In this document: piece by piece, positions 37,301-47,742 of the stretch | Layout: each line of letters opens with the position of its first letter | How positions within the stretch are numbered: position 1 is the stretch's first letter | Source: Clostridium sp. CAG:571 | Lineage (GTDB): Bacteria > Bacillota > Clostridia > TANB77 > CAG-508 | NCBI GenBank assembly: GCA_000434015.1 | Contig: HF999523.1 | Coordinates: forward strand, 199,382-263,381 | Length of the DNA: 64,000 bases | Direction: 5' to 3' | Notes under the pieces: generated by a model | What the model was told of the DNA's origin: nothing | What the model saw: the letters and a program-made list of their open reading frames with translations, nothing else | Databases searched by the model: none | Program-made: the position numbers and the translations under genes

Positions 37301-39037
37301 ATGAGTGAATTTAAACCTAGAAAAAATATGTTATATAAAGAAATTCATGTAGATAATTTTAGAGAAATGATAGATTATACAGCAAATACATATAAAGATA
37401 GAATAGCGTTTAGTTATAAAAAAGATAAAACAAGTAAGAATCCAGAATATATTAATATTTCATATAAAAAGCATAAAGAAGATATAGAGGCTTTTAGTAC
37501 AAAATTATTAGAATTAGGGTTAGAGGGTAAGCGTATAGCAATTATAAGCCATAATAAATATCAATGGCCTTTAAGTTATATGGCAATTAATAATGGAAAT
37601 ATGGTAGTAGTTCCATTAGATTATATGTTACCAGAAAACGAGATAGAAAGCTTAATAAAAAGAAGTGAGGCAGAAGCTGTTATATTTGAAAATAAATATG
37701 AAAGTATATTTAAGAAAATAAAACAAAGTAAAGAAAGTAATTTAAAATATCTTATTAATATGGATCTAGAAAAAAGTAGTGAAGAAGTATATTCTTTTTA
37801 TGAACTACTAAAAGAAGGATATGAGTTATTAAAAGAAGGAAATACAATATATAAAAATATAAAAATAGATAATGATAAAATGTCTATAATGCTATTTACA
37901 TCAGGAACAACAGGAGTTTCTAAAGCTGTTGAGCTTTCACAAAAAAACATATGCTCAAATGTAAGTGCTATGACTACATTAATAAAAATGAATGATAAAG
38001 ATAGTGTACTTTCATTTTTACCATTACACCATACATTTGAATGTACAGCAACATATTTATTTTGTTTTTTTACAGGTTGTAGAATTTGTTATTGTGATGG
38101 TTTAAAACATATACCTCAAAATATGAAGGAATATGAAATAAGTGGTCTTGTATGTGTTCCGGCATTACTTGATGTGATGTATAGACAGATAAATAAAACA
38201 ATAAAAAATAAAAATCTTACAATACCTTTTAAAATACTAATGGGCTTTTCTAATTTTTTAAGATTTTTCCATATAGATATAAGAAGAAAGTTATTTAAAT
38301 CTATATTAGATAGTTTAGGAGGAAGATTAAGAATTGTTATATATGGTTCAGCTTCTGCAGATAAAGAGGTTATTAAATTTTTTAATAATATTGGAGTGAA
38401 AATGATTCAAGGATATGGACTAACAGAAACTTCACCTGTGATTTCTTGCGAAAATGATAAATACCAAAAACCAGGGACAGCTGGATTTGTTTTATATAAT
38501 GAAGATGTAAAAATAATAAATAAGGATGAAAAGGGAATAGGAGAGATAACAGTAAAAGGACCTAATGTTATGAAAGGATATTATGAAAATGAAGAAGCTA
38601 CAAACGAAAGCTTTATAGATGGTTACTTCAAAACTGGAGATTTAGGATATTTAGATAAGCAAGGATATTTACATGTTACAGGAAGAATAAAAGAAATGAT
38701 AGTACTAAAAAATGGAAAGAAAGTATTTCCACAAGAAATTGAAACTTTAATAAATGAATCACCATATGTAGAAGAAAGTTTTGTATATGGAAAGATTCAA
38801 AATGATGGTAATGTGAAAATTTCAGTAAAAGTGGTATATTCTGATGAAAATGAAAAACTAAAAGGAAAGAGCAAAGAAGAAATAAAAGATATAATTAATA
38901 ATATAATTAAGGAAGTAAACAATAAAATCCCAAAATATAAATATATATATGATGTAAAAATTACAACAGAACCACTAATAAAAACAACTACTCAAAAAAT
39001 AAAAAGACATGAAGAATATATAAAAACAACAAAATAA
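37301..39037 (+). CDS. AMP-forming long-chain acyl-CoA synthetase-like protein
   Basis: 578 residues of the ANL superfamily. P-loop LFTSGTTGVSKAVEL (about residue 197), GYGLTETSP (about 378), and the hinge and C-terminal lid FKTGDLGYLDKQGYLHVTGR with the catalytic-lysine region KTTTQKIKR at the end. Activates a carboxylate, probably a fatty acid. The start is ATG 37301 behind ATGGAGGA; an earlier in-frame ATG has no site. Confidence 0.88.
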   Translation: MSEFKPRKNMLYKEIHVDNFREMIDYTANTYKDRIAFSYKKDKTSKNPEYINISYKKHKEDIEAFSTKLLELGLEGKRIAIISHNKYQWPLSYMAINNGNMVVVPLDYMLPENEIESLIKRSEAEAVIFENKYESIFKKIKQSKESNLKYLINMDLEKSSEEVYSFYELLKEGYELLKEGNTIYKNIKIDNDKMSIMLFTSGTTGVSKAVELSQKNICSNVSAMTTLIKMNDKDSVLSFLPLHHTFECTATYLFCFFTGCRICYCDGLKHIPQNMKEYEISGLVCVPALLDVMYRQINKTIKNKNLTIPFKILMGFSNFLRFFHIDIRRKLFKSILDSLGGRLRIVIYGSASADKEVIKFFNNIGVKMIQGYGLTETSPVISCENDKYQKPGTAGFVLYNEDVKIINKDEKGIGEITVKGPNVMKGYYENEEATNESFIDGYFKTGDLGYLDKQGYLHVTGRIKEMIVLKNGKKVFPQEIETLINESPYVEESFVYGKIQNDGNVKISVKVVYSDENEKLKGKSKEEIKDIINNIIKEVNNKIPKYKYIYDVKITTEPLIKTTTQKIKRHEEYIKTTK

Positions 39038-39069
39038 AAAGAAAAATATTAATAAATTAAAATATAAAG

Positions 39070-39118
39070 AAACACACATATTGCAACTTATTAAATTAAG
39101 TTTATATGTGTGTTTTTT
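39070..39118. terminator. Bidirectional terminator
   Basis: Arms AAACACACATA / TATGTGTGTTT with T run, between two convergent genes. Confidence 0.8.
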
Positions 39119-39130
39119 ATTTAAATAAAT

Positions 39131-39886
39131 CTATATATTAGGTGTAGAGTCTTGAACATAACTTAACTTTCCAGTTCTGTCTTCATAAAATACTATAGTA
39201 GCAAATTGGACATATGGTGTTAAAAATAATGTACCAATACCTAAAGTAAGAATTGCTAATAGTCCCCATCCGATAAATGAAAGGTGTAATCCGAAATATT
39301 TTCCTCTTTGTCCTTTCATTATTCTTTCACTTTCTTCAACTATTTGTTTACCTGTCATATTAGGGTTATCATATAAGATATAATATGAAACTGAATATAA
39401 TAATGATTTTACATATAAAAATATAAGTGAAGCAATATAACCTATATAACCAAGAATAACAAATATTATACCTAGAGTTGAGAAAATAGAAGAAGCGTCT
39501 GATGAATTAGATGCAATTCCTAGAAAAACTATACCTAAAACTAAAGCAAATATAGAGACTACTAATAAGATGATTGGAACTATTAATTTTAGCAATATAT
39601 TACCTACCACTTTCCAAACTTTACCAAAATTGTCTAAAGTAAGAGTAAATAGATCTCCATATGAAAAAGTTTCGTTTTTATATATTTTGATAAAACTAAA
39701 AACTAATCCAATCTCAAATGGAACTGTGATAATTAGACATAAAATTCCTAAGAATGGAACAAAACTTGATAAACTATTAATTCCAATGTCTATAGCTGTA
39801 TAAATTAATGTAAGAAGAACAACTTGACTCCATTTGTTTTTTAAACTTTCTCTAGCTTGCATTCTTATTTCTGAAGCTGATAACAT
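39131..39886 (-). CDS. DUF975 family membrane protein
   Basis: 251 residues with five or six membrane helices. The start SASEIRMQARESLKNKWSQ and the FSYGDLFTL segment are typical of the DUF975 family. Function unknown. It starts at 39886 behind AAGGAGGGG. Confidence 0.78.
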   Translation of the reverse strand: MLSASEIRMQARESLKNKWSQVVLLTLIYTAIDIGINSLSSFVPFLGILCLIITVPFEIGLVFSFIKIYKNETFSYGDLFTLTLDNFGKVWKVVGNILLKLIVPIILLVVSIFALVLGIVFLGIASNSSDASSIFSTLGIIFVILGYIGYIASLIFLYVKSLLYSVSYYILYDNPNMTGKQIVEESERIMKGQRGKYFGLHLSFIGWGLLAILTLGIGTLFLTPYVQFATIVFYEDRTGKLSYVQDSTPNI

Positions 39887-40057
39887 AAAAATCCCCTCCT
39901 TTTATATATTAAATATATATGTAAATACATACAAATTAATTATAGACAAAAAACGACAAAAAAGCAAGAAAATAAAAAAAAGACTCCTTTCGACAAAAAA
40001 AGACAAATTTTGCAACGGATGTATATTACAATAACAAAAAAAGAGGGGGAATTTTAT

Positions 40058-41800
40058 ATGGATATAATTAGCAAAATGAGAGAAAAAATAAAATTAGTTT
40101 TAGAAGATTTAGGATATGTTGATAAAGTTCCTTTGATTCACGCTTCTAGCAGACCAGAATTTGGTGAATTTCAGTATAATGGAGCAATGCAGATTGCAAA
40201 AGAGATAAAGAAAAATCCAAGAGAAGTGGCGGAAAATATTATAAAAAAATTAAATGAATTTGATATTTTTGAAAACTTAAATATAGCAGGTCCTGGTTTT
40301 ATAAATATTTCAATAAAAGATGAGTTTTTATTTAAATATTTAAATGAAATACAAGAAGATATAAGTAAAAATATAATAAAATATCCAGCAAAAAAAATAT
40401 TTGTAGATTATGGTGGGCCCAATGTAGCAAAAGCATTACATGTAGGACATCTAAGAAGTGCAAATATAGGAGAAGCATTAAAAAGAGTAGCAAAACTTGT
40501 TGGAAATGATGTTATAGGAGATGTACATTTTGGAGATATTGGAAGGCAATCTGGAATGGTTATATATGGTATAAAAAAAGAATTGCCTGATTTAATATAT
40601 TTTAAAGATGATTATAAAGGAAAATATCCAGATAAAGCACCAGTTACTAATGAAGATTTAGAAAGAATATATCCTAAAATTAGTACAGAAGCTAAAGAAA
40701 ATGAAGATATAATGGAAGAAGTAAGAAAAATTACAGCAATGCTAGATAAAGGGCATAAAGGATATAATGCTTTATGGAATCAAATAAAAAAAGTTTCTAT
40801 AGAAAATATAAAAAATACATTTAAAAAAATAAATGTAGATTTCGAACTTTGGGAAGGAGAAAGTGACTCTTATCCATATATAGAAAGTGTAATAAAAAAA
40901 TTAAAGGAAAACAACTGTTTGGAGGAAAGCCAAGGAGCATATGTAGTATATATTAATAAAGAAGATGATAAATTTGATATTCCACCATTATTAGTTTTAA
41001 AATCTGATGGAACAAGTTTATATGCAACAAGAGAACTTGCAACATTATATTCAAGAGTTAAAAGATTTGATCCAGACGAAATTTGGTATGTTGTGGATAA
41101 TAGACAAAGACTATATTTTACTCAGGTATTTAGAACTGTATATAAATCTGGATTAGTTAGTAAAAATACTAAATTAGAGTTTATTGGATTTGGAACAATG
41201 AATGGAAAAGATGGTAAACCATTTAAAACAAGAGATGGTGGAGTTATGAAATTAGATACTTTACTTGAAGAGATAAAAGAAGAATCAAATCAATATTTGG
41301 AAAAAGATAATATAGAAGAATCAGAAAAAAGTGATATAGCAAATAAAGTAGCAGTTGCAGCATTAAAGTATGCAGATCTATTACCAAACCGTGAAAAAGA
41401 TTATGTTTTTGATCCAAAAAGATTTAGTTCTTTAGAAGGAAAAACAGGTCCATATGTTATTTATTCGTGTATTAGAATAAAATCTTTAGTAAATAAAAGC
41501 AATGAAAAAAATGTTAAAATAACAGGGATATATACTAATACTGAAAAAGATATTATGACTAAAATATTAGAAATGCCAATAGTTATAGATTCAGCATATA
41601 GAAATAAAACTTTAAGTGAAATAACAGAATATTTATATTCATTAGATAGTTTATATAATAAATTTTATGCTGAAAATAGAATAATAACAGAGAGGTGTGA
41701 AGAAAAAAGAAAATCTTGGATTGCGTTATCTAAATTAGTATATAAAGTTAATAAAATATTATTAGATACTTTAGCAATAGATATCCCAGAAAAAATGTGA
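40058..41800 (+). CDS. argS: Arginyl-tRNA synthetase
   Basis: 580 residues, class I synthetase charging tRNA-Arg. N-terminal Arg-tRNA-synthetase domain (ASSRPEFGEFQYNGAMQIA), HIGH motif variant HVGHLRSANIGEA (about residue 127), FGTMNGKDGKPFKTRDGG, and a C-terminal DALR domain (LEGKTGPYVIYSCIRI). The start is ATG 40058 behind AGAGGGGGA. The protein has no in-frame CGG. Relevant to the CGG question because it should charge whatever Arg tRNAs exist. Confidence 0.94.
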   Translation: MDIISKMREKIKLVLEDLGYVDKVPLIHASSRPEFGEFQYNGAMQIAKEIKKNPREVAENIIKKLNEFDIFENLNIAGPGFINISIKDEFLFKYLNEIQEDISKNIIKYPAKKIFVDYGGPNVAKALHVGHLRSANIGEALKRVAKLVGNDVIGDVHFGDIGRQSGMVIYGIKKELPDLIYFKDDYKGKYPDKAPVTNEDLERIYPKISTEAKENEDIMEEVRKITAMLDKGHKGYNALWNQIKKVSIENIKNTFKKINVDFELWEGESDSYPYIESVIKKLKENNCLEESQGAYVVYINKEDDKFDIPPLLVLKSDGTSLYATRELATLYSRVKRFDPDEIWYVVDNRQRLYFTQVFRTVYKSGLVSKNTKLEFIGFGTMNGKDGKPFKTRDGGVMKLDTLLEEIKEESNQYLEKDNIEESEKSDIANKVAVAALKYADLLPNREKDYVFDPKRFSSLEGKTGPYVIYSCIRIKSLVNKSNEKNVKITGIYTNTEKDIMTKILEMPIVIDSAYRNKTLSEITEYLYSLDSLYNKFYAENRIITERCEEKRKSWIALSKLVYKVNKILLDTLAIDIPEKM

Positions 41801-41839
41801 TATAATATAAAATATTTTTATAAGTAAGAAAGGATATTT

Positions 41840-42580
41840 ATGAGAAATATTAAATTAGTAATAGAATATGATGGAAAAGATTTTAATGGATGGCAAAAAC
41901 AGCCAAATAAATTAAATATACAAGGCGAGATTGAAAAAGTAATTAGTAGCATAACAGGAGAAGAAGATATTAATTTGATAGCTTCAGGAAGAACAGATGC
42001 AGGAGTACATAGTCTAGGACAAGTTGCAAATTTTAAAACAAATAGTAAAATACCAATAGAAAAAATGGCAATAGCAATAAATTCAAGACTTAAAAAATCA
42101 ATTGTTGTTAAAAGCGCAGAGGAAGTAGAAGAAAGATTTCATAGTAGATATTGTTGTAAGAAAAAAACATATAGGTATATTATAAACAACTCTAAATATG
42201 GAACAGCAATTTATAGAAATTTAGAATACAATTTTCCAATAGAATTAAACGTAGATGATATGAAAAAGGCCATAAAAGAATTTGAAGGAGAACATGATTT
42301 TAAAGGATTCAAAGCAAGTGGTACAAGTAGTAAAAGTAGTGTAAGAACAATATATTCTACAAAGTTATATAAAGAAAATGATAGAATATATATTGAATTA
42401 ACAGGTAATGGATTTTTATACAATATGGTTAGAATAATAGCAGGTACACTATTAGATGTTGGTCTTGGAAAAATAAAACCAAATGAAATAAAAGAAATAA
42501 TAAATTCAAAAGATAGAACAAAAGCAGGAAAAACTTTACCACCACAAGGATTATATTTACTTAAAGTTGAATATGAATAA
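41840..42580 (+). CDS. truA: tRNA pseudouridine synthase A
   Basis: 246 residues; modifies U38-U40 in the tRNA anticodon stem. Visible: EYDGKDFNGWQKQP near the N-terminus, the catalytic ASGRTDAGVHSLGQ (Asp, about residue 53), HSRYCCKKKTYRY and GNGFLYNMVRIIAGTL. Full length, ATG 41840 behind AAAGGA. Confidence 0.94.
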   Translation: MRNIKLVIEYDGKDFNGWQKQPNKLNIQGEIEKVISSITGEEDINLIASGRTDAGVHSLGQVANFKTNSKIPIEKMAIAINSRLKKSIVVKSAEEVEERFHSRYCCKKKTYRYIINNSKYGTAIYRNLEYNFPIELNVDDMKKAIKEFEGEHDFKGFKASGTSSKSSVRTIYSTKLYKENDRIYIELTGNGFLYNMVRIIAGTLLDVGLGKIKPNEIKEIINSKDRTKAGKTLPPQGLYLLKVEYE

Positions 42581-42715
42581 AATAACTATATATTAAGCTA
42601 AAATAGTACTAAGTTAATAAGTAAGAAAGATTTATATTTTTTTCGTAACCAAAAATAGTAATAATGAATAATATATACAAAAGCTTACAAAAAAGTAAAG
42701 GAGATGTAAGAATAT

Positions 42716-43102
42716 ATGAATACTTTATTATTATTTTTTGCGTTACCTGTTGCGACAATCATACTTGCAATTGTATTAGAAAAGATACTAGATTGTCCAG
42801 TTTTAGTTGCAGCAACATTTTTTGCAATATATTTAGTTGTTACTTTTGCAGTATTTGATTCAAGTTTTTTAGTTTATGCGATAATATATACTATACTTGC
42901 TTTTATAACAGCAGCTATAGTAAAGGCAATATGTAATTTTATAAAAAATTGTTGCAATAATCAAAATCAAGATATTTCAAATGATAATCAAAATAATGGA
43001 TGTGGTTGTTTAAATAATCGTGTAGATAGTATAGATAATAATTGTTTTAGAAGTACCGAATTATATCCAATGCAAAATTATTCCAGAAGAGGTAGAAGAT
43101 AA
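42716..43102 (+). CDS. Small membrane protein with Cys/Asn-rich tail
   Basis: 128 residues: three hydrophobic helices (about residues 1-75), then CNFIKNCCNNQNQ and a hydrophilic, Asn/Cys-rich C-terminus (NNGCGCLNN) ending in NYSRRGRR. The membrane part is somewhat like DUF2651 proteins, which I can only suggest. Good site AAAGGAG before 42716. Terminator follows. Confidence 0.55.
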   Translation: MNTLLLFFALPVATIILAIVLEKILDCPVLVAATFFAIYLVVTFAVFDSSFLVYAIIYTILAFITAAIVKAICNFIKNCCNNQNQDISNDNQNNGCGCLNNRVDSIDNNCFRSTELYPMQNYSRRGRR

Positions 43103-43106
43103 GCAG

Positions 43107-43137
43107 AAAAATGAAGTGAAAAATTTGCTTCATTTTT
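43107..43137 (+). terminator. Terminator after the small membrane protein
   Basis: AAAAATGAAG/CTTCATTTTT stem with long T run. Confidence 0.85.
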
Positions 43138-43300
43138 TTTATTTTTTTTAAGCTATTTTTTACAAAAAATGTATATTACATAAATGTTACAAACATATTA
43201 AATCAATATTACAAATCCCTATTTTATTGTTTTTTATACGCCTTTGATGTAAAATTAAATTAGTAGTATTATGTAATAAAATGTAGGGAGTGATAGGCAT

Positions 43301-44200
43301 ATGGCAAAAAATCCAATGCAAAGAAAAGCAAGAAATTCATTTATATTGGGAATGTTTATAACACTTATTATAACAGGAAGTATAATAGGATTATTAGTAT
43401 TTAAATTAATTAATATAAATAAAGAAAACAAAGAAAAGGAACAGGGATTAAAAAATGCATATGTTTTAGTTACAGATATAAAATCAGGAGATAGTATTAA
43501 ATTAGAAAATTTAAAAAAAGTAGATATTGAAACTAATATTATTCCAAGCAATGCTATTACTTTAAGCCAAATAGAAGAAAATACAATTGCTAAAATTGAT
43601 TTAAAAACAGGAACAATACTATCATCAGATATGATAACAAATTCAGATGATAAAACAACAAATGATACTAGAGTGCAAGAATATAATATGATTTTATTAC
43701 CATCACAAATAAATACAAATGAATATGTAGATATAAGATTAAGATTACCATCTGGATTGGATTATATAGTTGTTTCTAAGAAGAAAATTGAAATACCACA
43801 AGTTTTAGGAGTAGCTTCAGAAAGTACTTTTTCAGTAAAGCTAAATGAAAGTGAAACACAAACTATGAGTAGTGCTATTGTAGAAAGTTACATTATGGAA
43901 GGTTCTATTTTATATGTAGCAAAATATGTAGAACCTGGTATTCAAGGATCTTCTGTACCAACATATGTTCCAAGTACAGCAGTTCAAGAAGCTATTCGTC
44001 AAAATAGTAATATAACAGTAGAAGCTAGAAATGCTTTGGTAACAAGATTTAATGAATCTATAACTACAAGAAATAGTATTAATTCAGTATTAAATACATA
44101 TAATGACAAATCAAAAGAAAATGTTGAAAAATCAGTAGAAGAAGAAGTAAATAAAGCAATGCAAGAAAGAAAAAAATATTTAGATGCATTAAGTAAATAA
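43301..44200 (+). CDS. CpaB/SAF-domain protein of the Tad-like system
   Basis: 299 residues. One N-terminal membrane helix (residues 14-35), then an extracellular SAF-type domain with YVLVTDIKSGDSIKLENLK and TGTILSSDMI. The middle part (DYIVVSKKKIEI) resembles RcpC/CpaB, and there is a helical C-terminal tail. CpaB proteins belong to Tad/Flp pilus assembly systems. First gene of the putative operon 43301-54951, with the ATPase tadA-like gene downstream. Confidence 0.75.
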   Translation: MAKNPMQRKARNSFILGMFITLIITGSIIGLLVFKLININKENKEKEQGLKNAYVLVTDIKSGDSIKLENLKKVDIETNIIPSNAITLSQIEENTIAKIDLKTGTILSSDMITNSDDKTTNDTRVQEYNMILLPSQINTNEYVDIRLRLPSGLDYIVVSKKKIEIPQVLGVASESTFSVKLNESETQTMSSAIVESYIMEGSILYVAKYVEPGIQGSSVPTYVPSTAVQEAIRQNSNITVEARNALVTRFNESITTRNSINSVLNTYNDKSKENVEKSVEEEVNKAMQERKKYLDALSK

Positions 44201-44215
44201 AATTTGGAGGAAGTT

Positions 44216-44914
44216 ATGAAAAAAATTAGTTTTATAGGTGCTTATGATAAAACAGATCTTATTATATATATTGCAAGAATTTTAGTTGGAATGAAAAAGA
44301 AAGTGTTAGTAATAGATGCAACTATAAATCAAAAAGCAAAATATGTAGTACCAGTAATAAATCCAAGTAAAACATATGTAACAGAGTTTGAAGGAATAGA
44401 TGTAGCAGTAGGATTTAATAAGATTACAGAAATAAAAAACTATATTGGAATTACTGAAGAAGAAAATTTGAATTACGATTATGTACTTTATGATATAGAT
44501 TCTTCAGAAAGTTTTAATAATTATAATATAGAAGATTCAATAGAAAAATATTTTGTGACATCATTTGATTTATATTCATTAAAAAAGGGAATTGAAATTT
44601 TAGCAAGTACAAACAAAGAATTAAAGCTTACTAAAGTTTATTTCGCAAGAGAAGTACATAAAGAAGATGACGAATATTTAAACTTTTTAGCAAAAGATTA
44701 TAATATAGAGTGGAATGAAGAAAAAATATATTTTCCTTTTGAAATGGGAGATCAAACGACAATTGCAGAAAATCAAAGAGTTTCAAAAATAAAATTGAAA
44801 AAATTGACACAGTCATATAAAGAAGGATTAATGTACATAATAGAACAAATAATGGAAGATAATGAAATAGGTAACTTAAGGAAAGTATTTAGACAATTAG
44901 AAAGAGGTGTATAA
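44216..44914 (+). CDS. MinD/ParA-like protein with degenerate P-loop (first)
   Basis: 232 residues with the overall strand-helix rhythm of a TadZ/CpaE-like protein: SFIGAYDKTDLIIYIARILVG at the start, VLVIDATINQ and YVLYDIDSS. The canonical Walker A Lys/Ser positions are not present as KGGxGKS, so ATP hydrolysis is doubtful. The start is ATG 44216 behind GGAGG; an in-frame TTG at 44204 is less likely. It overlaps no neighbour and is followed after 3 bases by a second protein of similar type. Confidence 0.65.
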   Translation: MKKISFIGAYDKTDLIIYIARILVGMKKKVLVIDATINQKAKYVVPVINPSKTYVTEFEGIDVAVGFNKITEIKNYIGITEEENLNYDYVLYDIDSSESFNNYNIEDSIEKYFVTSFDLYSLKKGIEILASTNKELKLTKVYFAREVHKEDDEYLNFLAKDYNIEWNEEKIYFPFEMGDQTTIAENQRVSKIKLKKLTQSYKEGLMYIIEQIMEDNEIGNLRKVFRQLERGV

Positions 44915-44917
44915 GAT

Positions 44918-45757
44918 ATGGCTATTATAACTTTTTATAGTACAGATTATAAAGAAACAGGACAAACAGTTTCAATGGCAGCAATAATTACATATATGGC
45001 AATTAAACACAATTATAAAATGCTAGGAATTTCAACAAGTTTTAGAGATATTACTCTAGAAAATTGTTTTTGGAAACAAGAAAATGAAAGTAATACAAAT
45101 GCTAAATTTTTAAATTCTAATTTGGTTGGAGTTGGTTCTGGGATAGAGGGATTATCTAAAGTTTTAATAGCAAATAGATCTTCTGAAAATTTAGTAACTA
45201 ATTATGCAAGAGTTGTATTTAAGGACAGATTAGAAATATTAAGTTCACCACAAGTTAAGTTCTATTCTGATTATAGAAAAATTTGTGAAAGTTACCCAAT
45301 GGCAATAGAAGAAAGCAAAAAGAACTATGATTTGGTATTTGTAGATTTAAGTAAAAGGGTACCAGAGAATATAAGAAAACAAATATTAGAAATTTCAGAC
45401 ATCATAATAATAAATCTTAATCAAGGATTAAGGACAATAGAAGATTTCTTAGAGTTAAGAGAAAAAGAAGATATTTTTAGGCAAGAAAAAGTTATGATTT
45501 CTATAGGAAAATATGATAGATTTTCAAAATACAATGAAAAAAATGTAACGAGATTTTTAAGAGAAAAAAGTATGGTATCTGTAATTCCATATAACACATT
45601 ATTTTTTGAATCTTGTACAGAATCAAAACTTCCAGATTTCTTTTTGAAATTAAGAAATATAGATGAAAATGATAGAAACTTTTTCTTTATAAGAGAAGTT
45701 GATAATATGTGCAATAATATTATTTATAAACTTAAAGAATTGCAATTAAAAGTATAA
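44918..45757 (+). CDS. MinD/ParA-like protein with degenerate P-loop (second)
   Basis: 279 residues. It starts MAIITFYSTDYKETGQTVSM, where a P-loop would be expected but the Lys-Ser/Thr pair is altered (ETGQTV). Later YDLVFVDLSKRVP resembles a Walker B strand, and IIIINLNQGLRTIEDF a partner strand. Probably a TadZ-like localisation factor for the secretion ATPase. Paired with the preceding gene, which is divergent in sequence. Confidence 0.6.
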   Translation: MAIITFYSTDYKETGQTVSMAAIITYMAIKHNYKMLGISTSFRDITLENCFWKQENESNTNAKFLNSNLVGVGSGIEGLSKVLIANRSSENLVTNYARVVFKDRLEILSSPQVKFYSDYRKICESYPMAIEESKKNYDLVFVDLSKRVPENIRKQILEISDIIIINLNQGLRTIEDFLELREKEDIFRQEKVMISIGKYDRFSKYNEKNVTRFLREKSMVSVIPYNTLFFESCTESKLPDFFLKLRNIDENDRNFFFIREVDNMCNNIIYKLKELQLKV

Positions 45758-45798
45758 ATATTTTATTTTTGTACTAAAGCAGATGGAAGGAGAAAAAT

Positions 45799-47671
45799 AT
45801 GATTAATGCAATTTTAATTATACTTATTTTTGCGTTAGTAGTTGTATTTGTTCTATATGGTATACAAAAAATAAAGCATGAAGAAACAGAAGAAATAATA
45901 GAGGTAAATGATAAAACTTATACACTAGATAAAATGACCGATTTTATAAAAAAGCGACTAGATGAAATAACAAAAATTAATTTATATGATATAGGTTTAT
46001 CAGAAGAAGAATTAAAAAGAAGAAAAAATAAAAAATATGAGTTGAAAAAAGCTTTAAAAGGTTGTACATATGGAGATGCAAATGATAAGAAATATGTAAA
46101 AGAACTAATTTATGATATTTTATATAGAGAATATGGGGTAGATGAAACAAATATATCAAAAGCAATTCCTTTTGATGTACCATCTCTTTTAACAAGCAAA
46201 GATAAATTTGATATTATATTATATATGTATAAAAACGAGTTCGGAAATGAAGCTTTAACAAATATAATAAACAAATATAACTTAGCCGATTTGAGATATA
46301 TAAAAGGAAATGAAAAACCTTGTTATGTTATAACTGAAGAAGATATTGATAAGATTTTTGAAAAAGAAAATTTTATATTAACTTATGATGACAAATTAAA
46401 AGTATTAGTACAAAGGATTTATGAAGGTTATAAAGGATATAGTGTTATAGATGAAATAAGAGAAATGAATATAGATGGAGTATCAGGACGGAGTATCAGG
46501 ACTTCCAGATGCATTTATAACACAAATGTCACAATCAGGAGGAGATTATTTAAATCAGGTAGCTGGATATAAAGTTCCAAGAGCTTGTGATAGCATATGG
46601 ATATTCTTCCAAGGTAAGTCTATCAGATTAGGTTTTTTATCTTTTGAAACTGAATCTGAACTTAAAAGAGTATGCCAAAATATATATAAATATAATAATC
46701 CAGGACAATTATCAGATACTAATGGATTTATAATTAATGAAATGAAAGATGGTTCACGTGTTGTGGTAGTAAGACCAAGTTTTGCAGAAACATGGGCATT
46801 TTTCGTAAGAAAATTTGATGTAAAGAAAGCAAGTTTAGAAAACTTAATTACTGACGAAGGGTGTAATAAAGCAATTGATTTAATAAAATATCTTGTAAAA
46901 GGTGCAAGAATAGTATCTATAACAGGAGAACAAGCATCAGGAAAAACTACTATGCTTATGGCAATGATAGAAAATATTTATGAAACAATGAATATAAGAG
47001 TTCAAGAAACTGCTTTTGAGTTACATTTAAGAAAAATTTATCCAACAAGAAATATTTTAACATTTAGAGAAACTGAAAGTATTTCTGGTCAAATGGGACT
47101 AGATGTGCAAAAAAAGACAGATGGTAGTGTTAACATTATAGGAGAGGTTGCAACAGATCCAGTTGCAGCATGGATGATACAAGCAGCACAGGTGGCAAGT
47201 AAATTTACATTATTTACTCACCATGCAAAAACATTTCCTTTACTTGTACAATCATTAAGAAATTCACTTTTAAAAGTCGGCGTGTTTAATGATGAAAAAA
47301 TAGCAGAAGAACAAGTAGTAGGAGTATTAAATTTTGATATACATTTAGTGAAAGATTTTAAAGGTAAAAGATATATAGAAAGAATTACAGAATGTATACC
47401 ATTAGAAAATGAAGATAATTATAATTTGGATTATAAAAAGGCTAAAACAGGAGATGCAAAATTAGATAAATTTTTTGATAATGCCACAATATATTTTTCA
47501 AAAAGTACAAATTTACAAACTTATAAATACGTAAATATACTTGAATATCATGATGGAAACTATATATTAACAAATCCAATATCAGAGATAAACAGAAAAG
47601 AAATGAAAAATAATATGGATGAGCAAGATGCAAAAAAATTTGAACAGTTTTGCAAAGAAAACTGGAATTAA
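45799..47671 (+). CDS. TadA/CpaF-like secretion ATPase, with a CGG +1 frameshift
   Basis: About 623 residues. One N-terminal membrane helix (4-22), an accessory domain, then a type II/IV secretion ATPase: Walker A TGEQASGKTTM (about residue 378), the Asp-box-like FRETESISGQ, Walker B-like VNIIGEVATDP and the His-rich TLFTHHAKT. Codons 1-230 end I-D-G-V-S-G; codon 231 is CGG (46489-46491); the +1 frame continues G-V-S-G-L-P-D-A. The site is within a 13-base perfect tandem repeat (46477-46502). Powers assembly of the pilin-like proteins encoded downstream. Confidence 0.87.
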
Positions 47672-47742
47672 TATTATAGAGATAGAGATGTATTAATAAT
47701 AAAAAGTAAAAAATATTTTAAATGAAAAGGAGGCGCAAAAGT

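Noticed and set aside
46477..46502. Treating the TadA frame break purely as a tandem duplication
   Set aside because: The duplication is real in sequence, but the break also obeys the CGG rule exactly, like the 11 other sites that have no repeat. Kept as a recoding site with a caveat.
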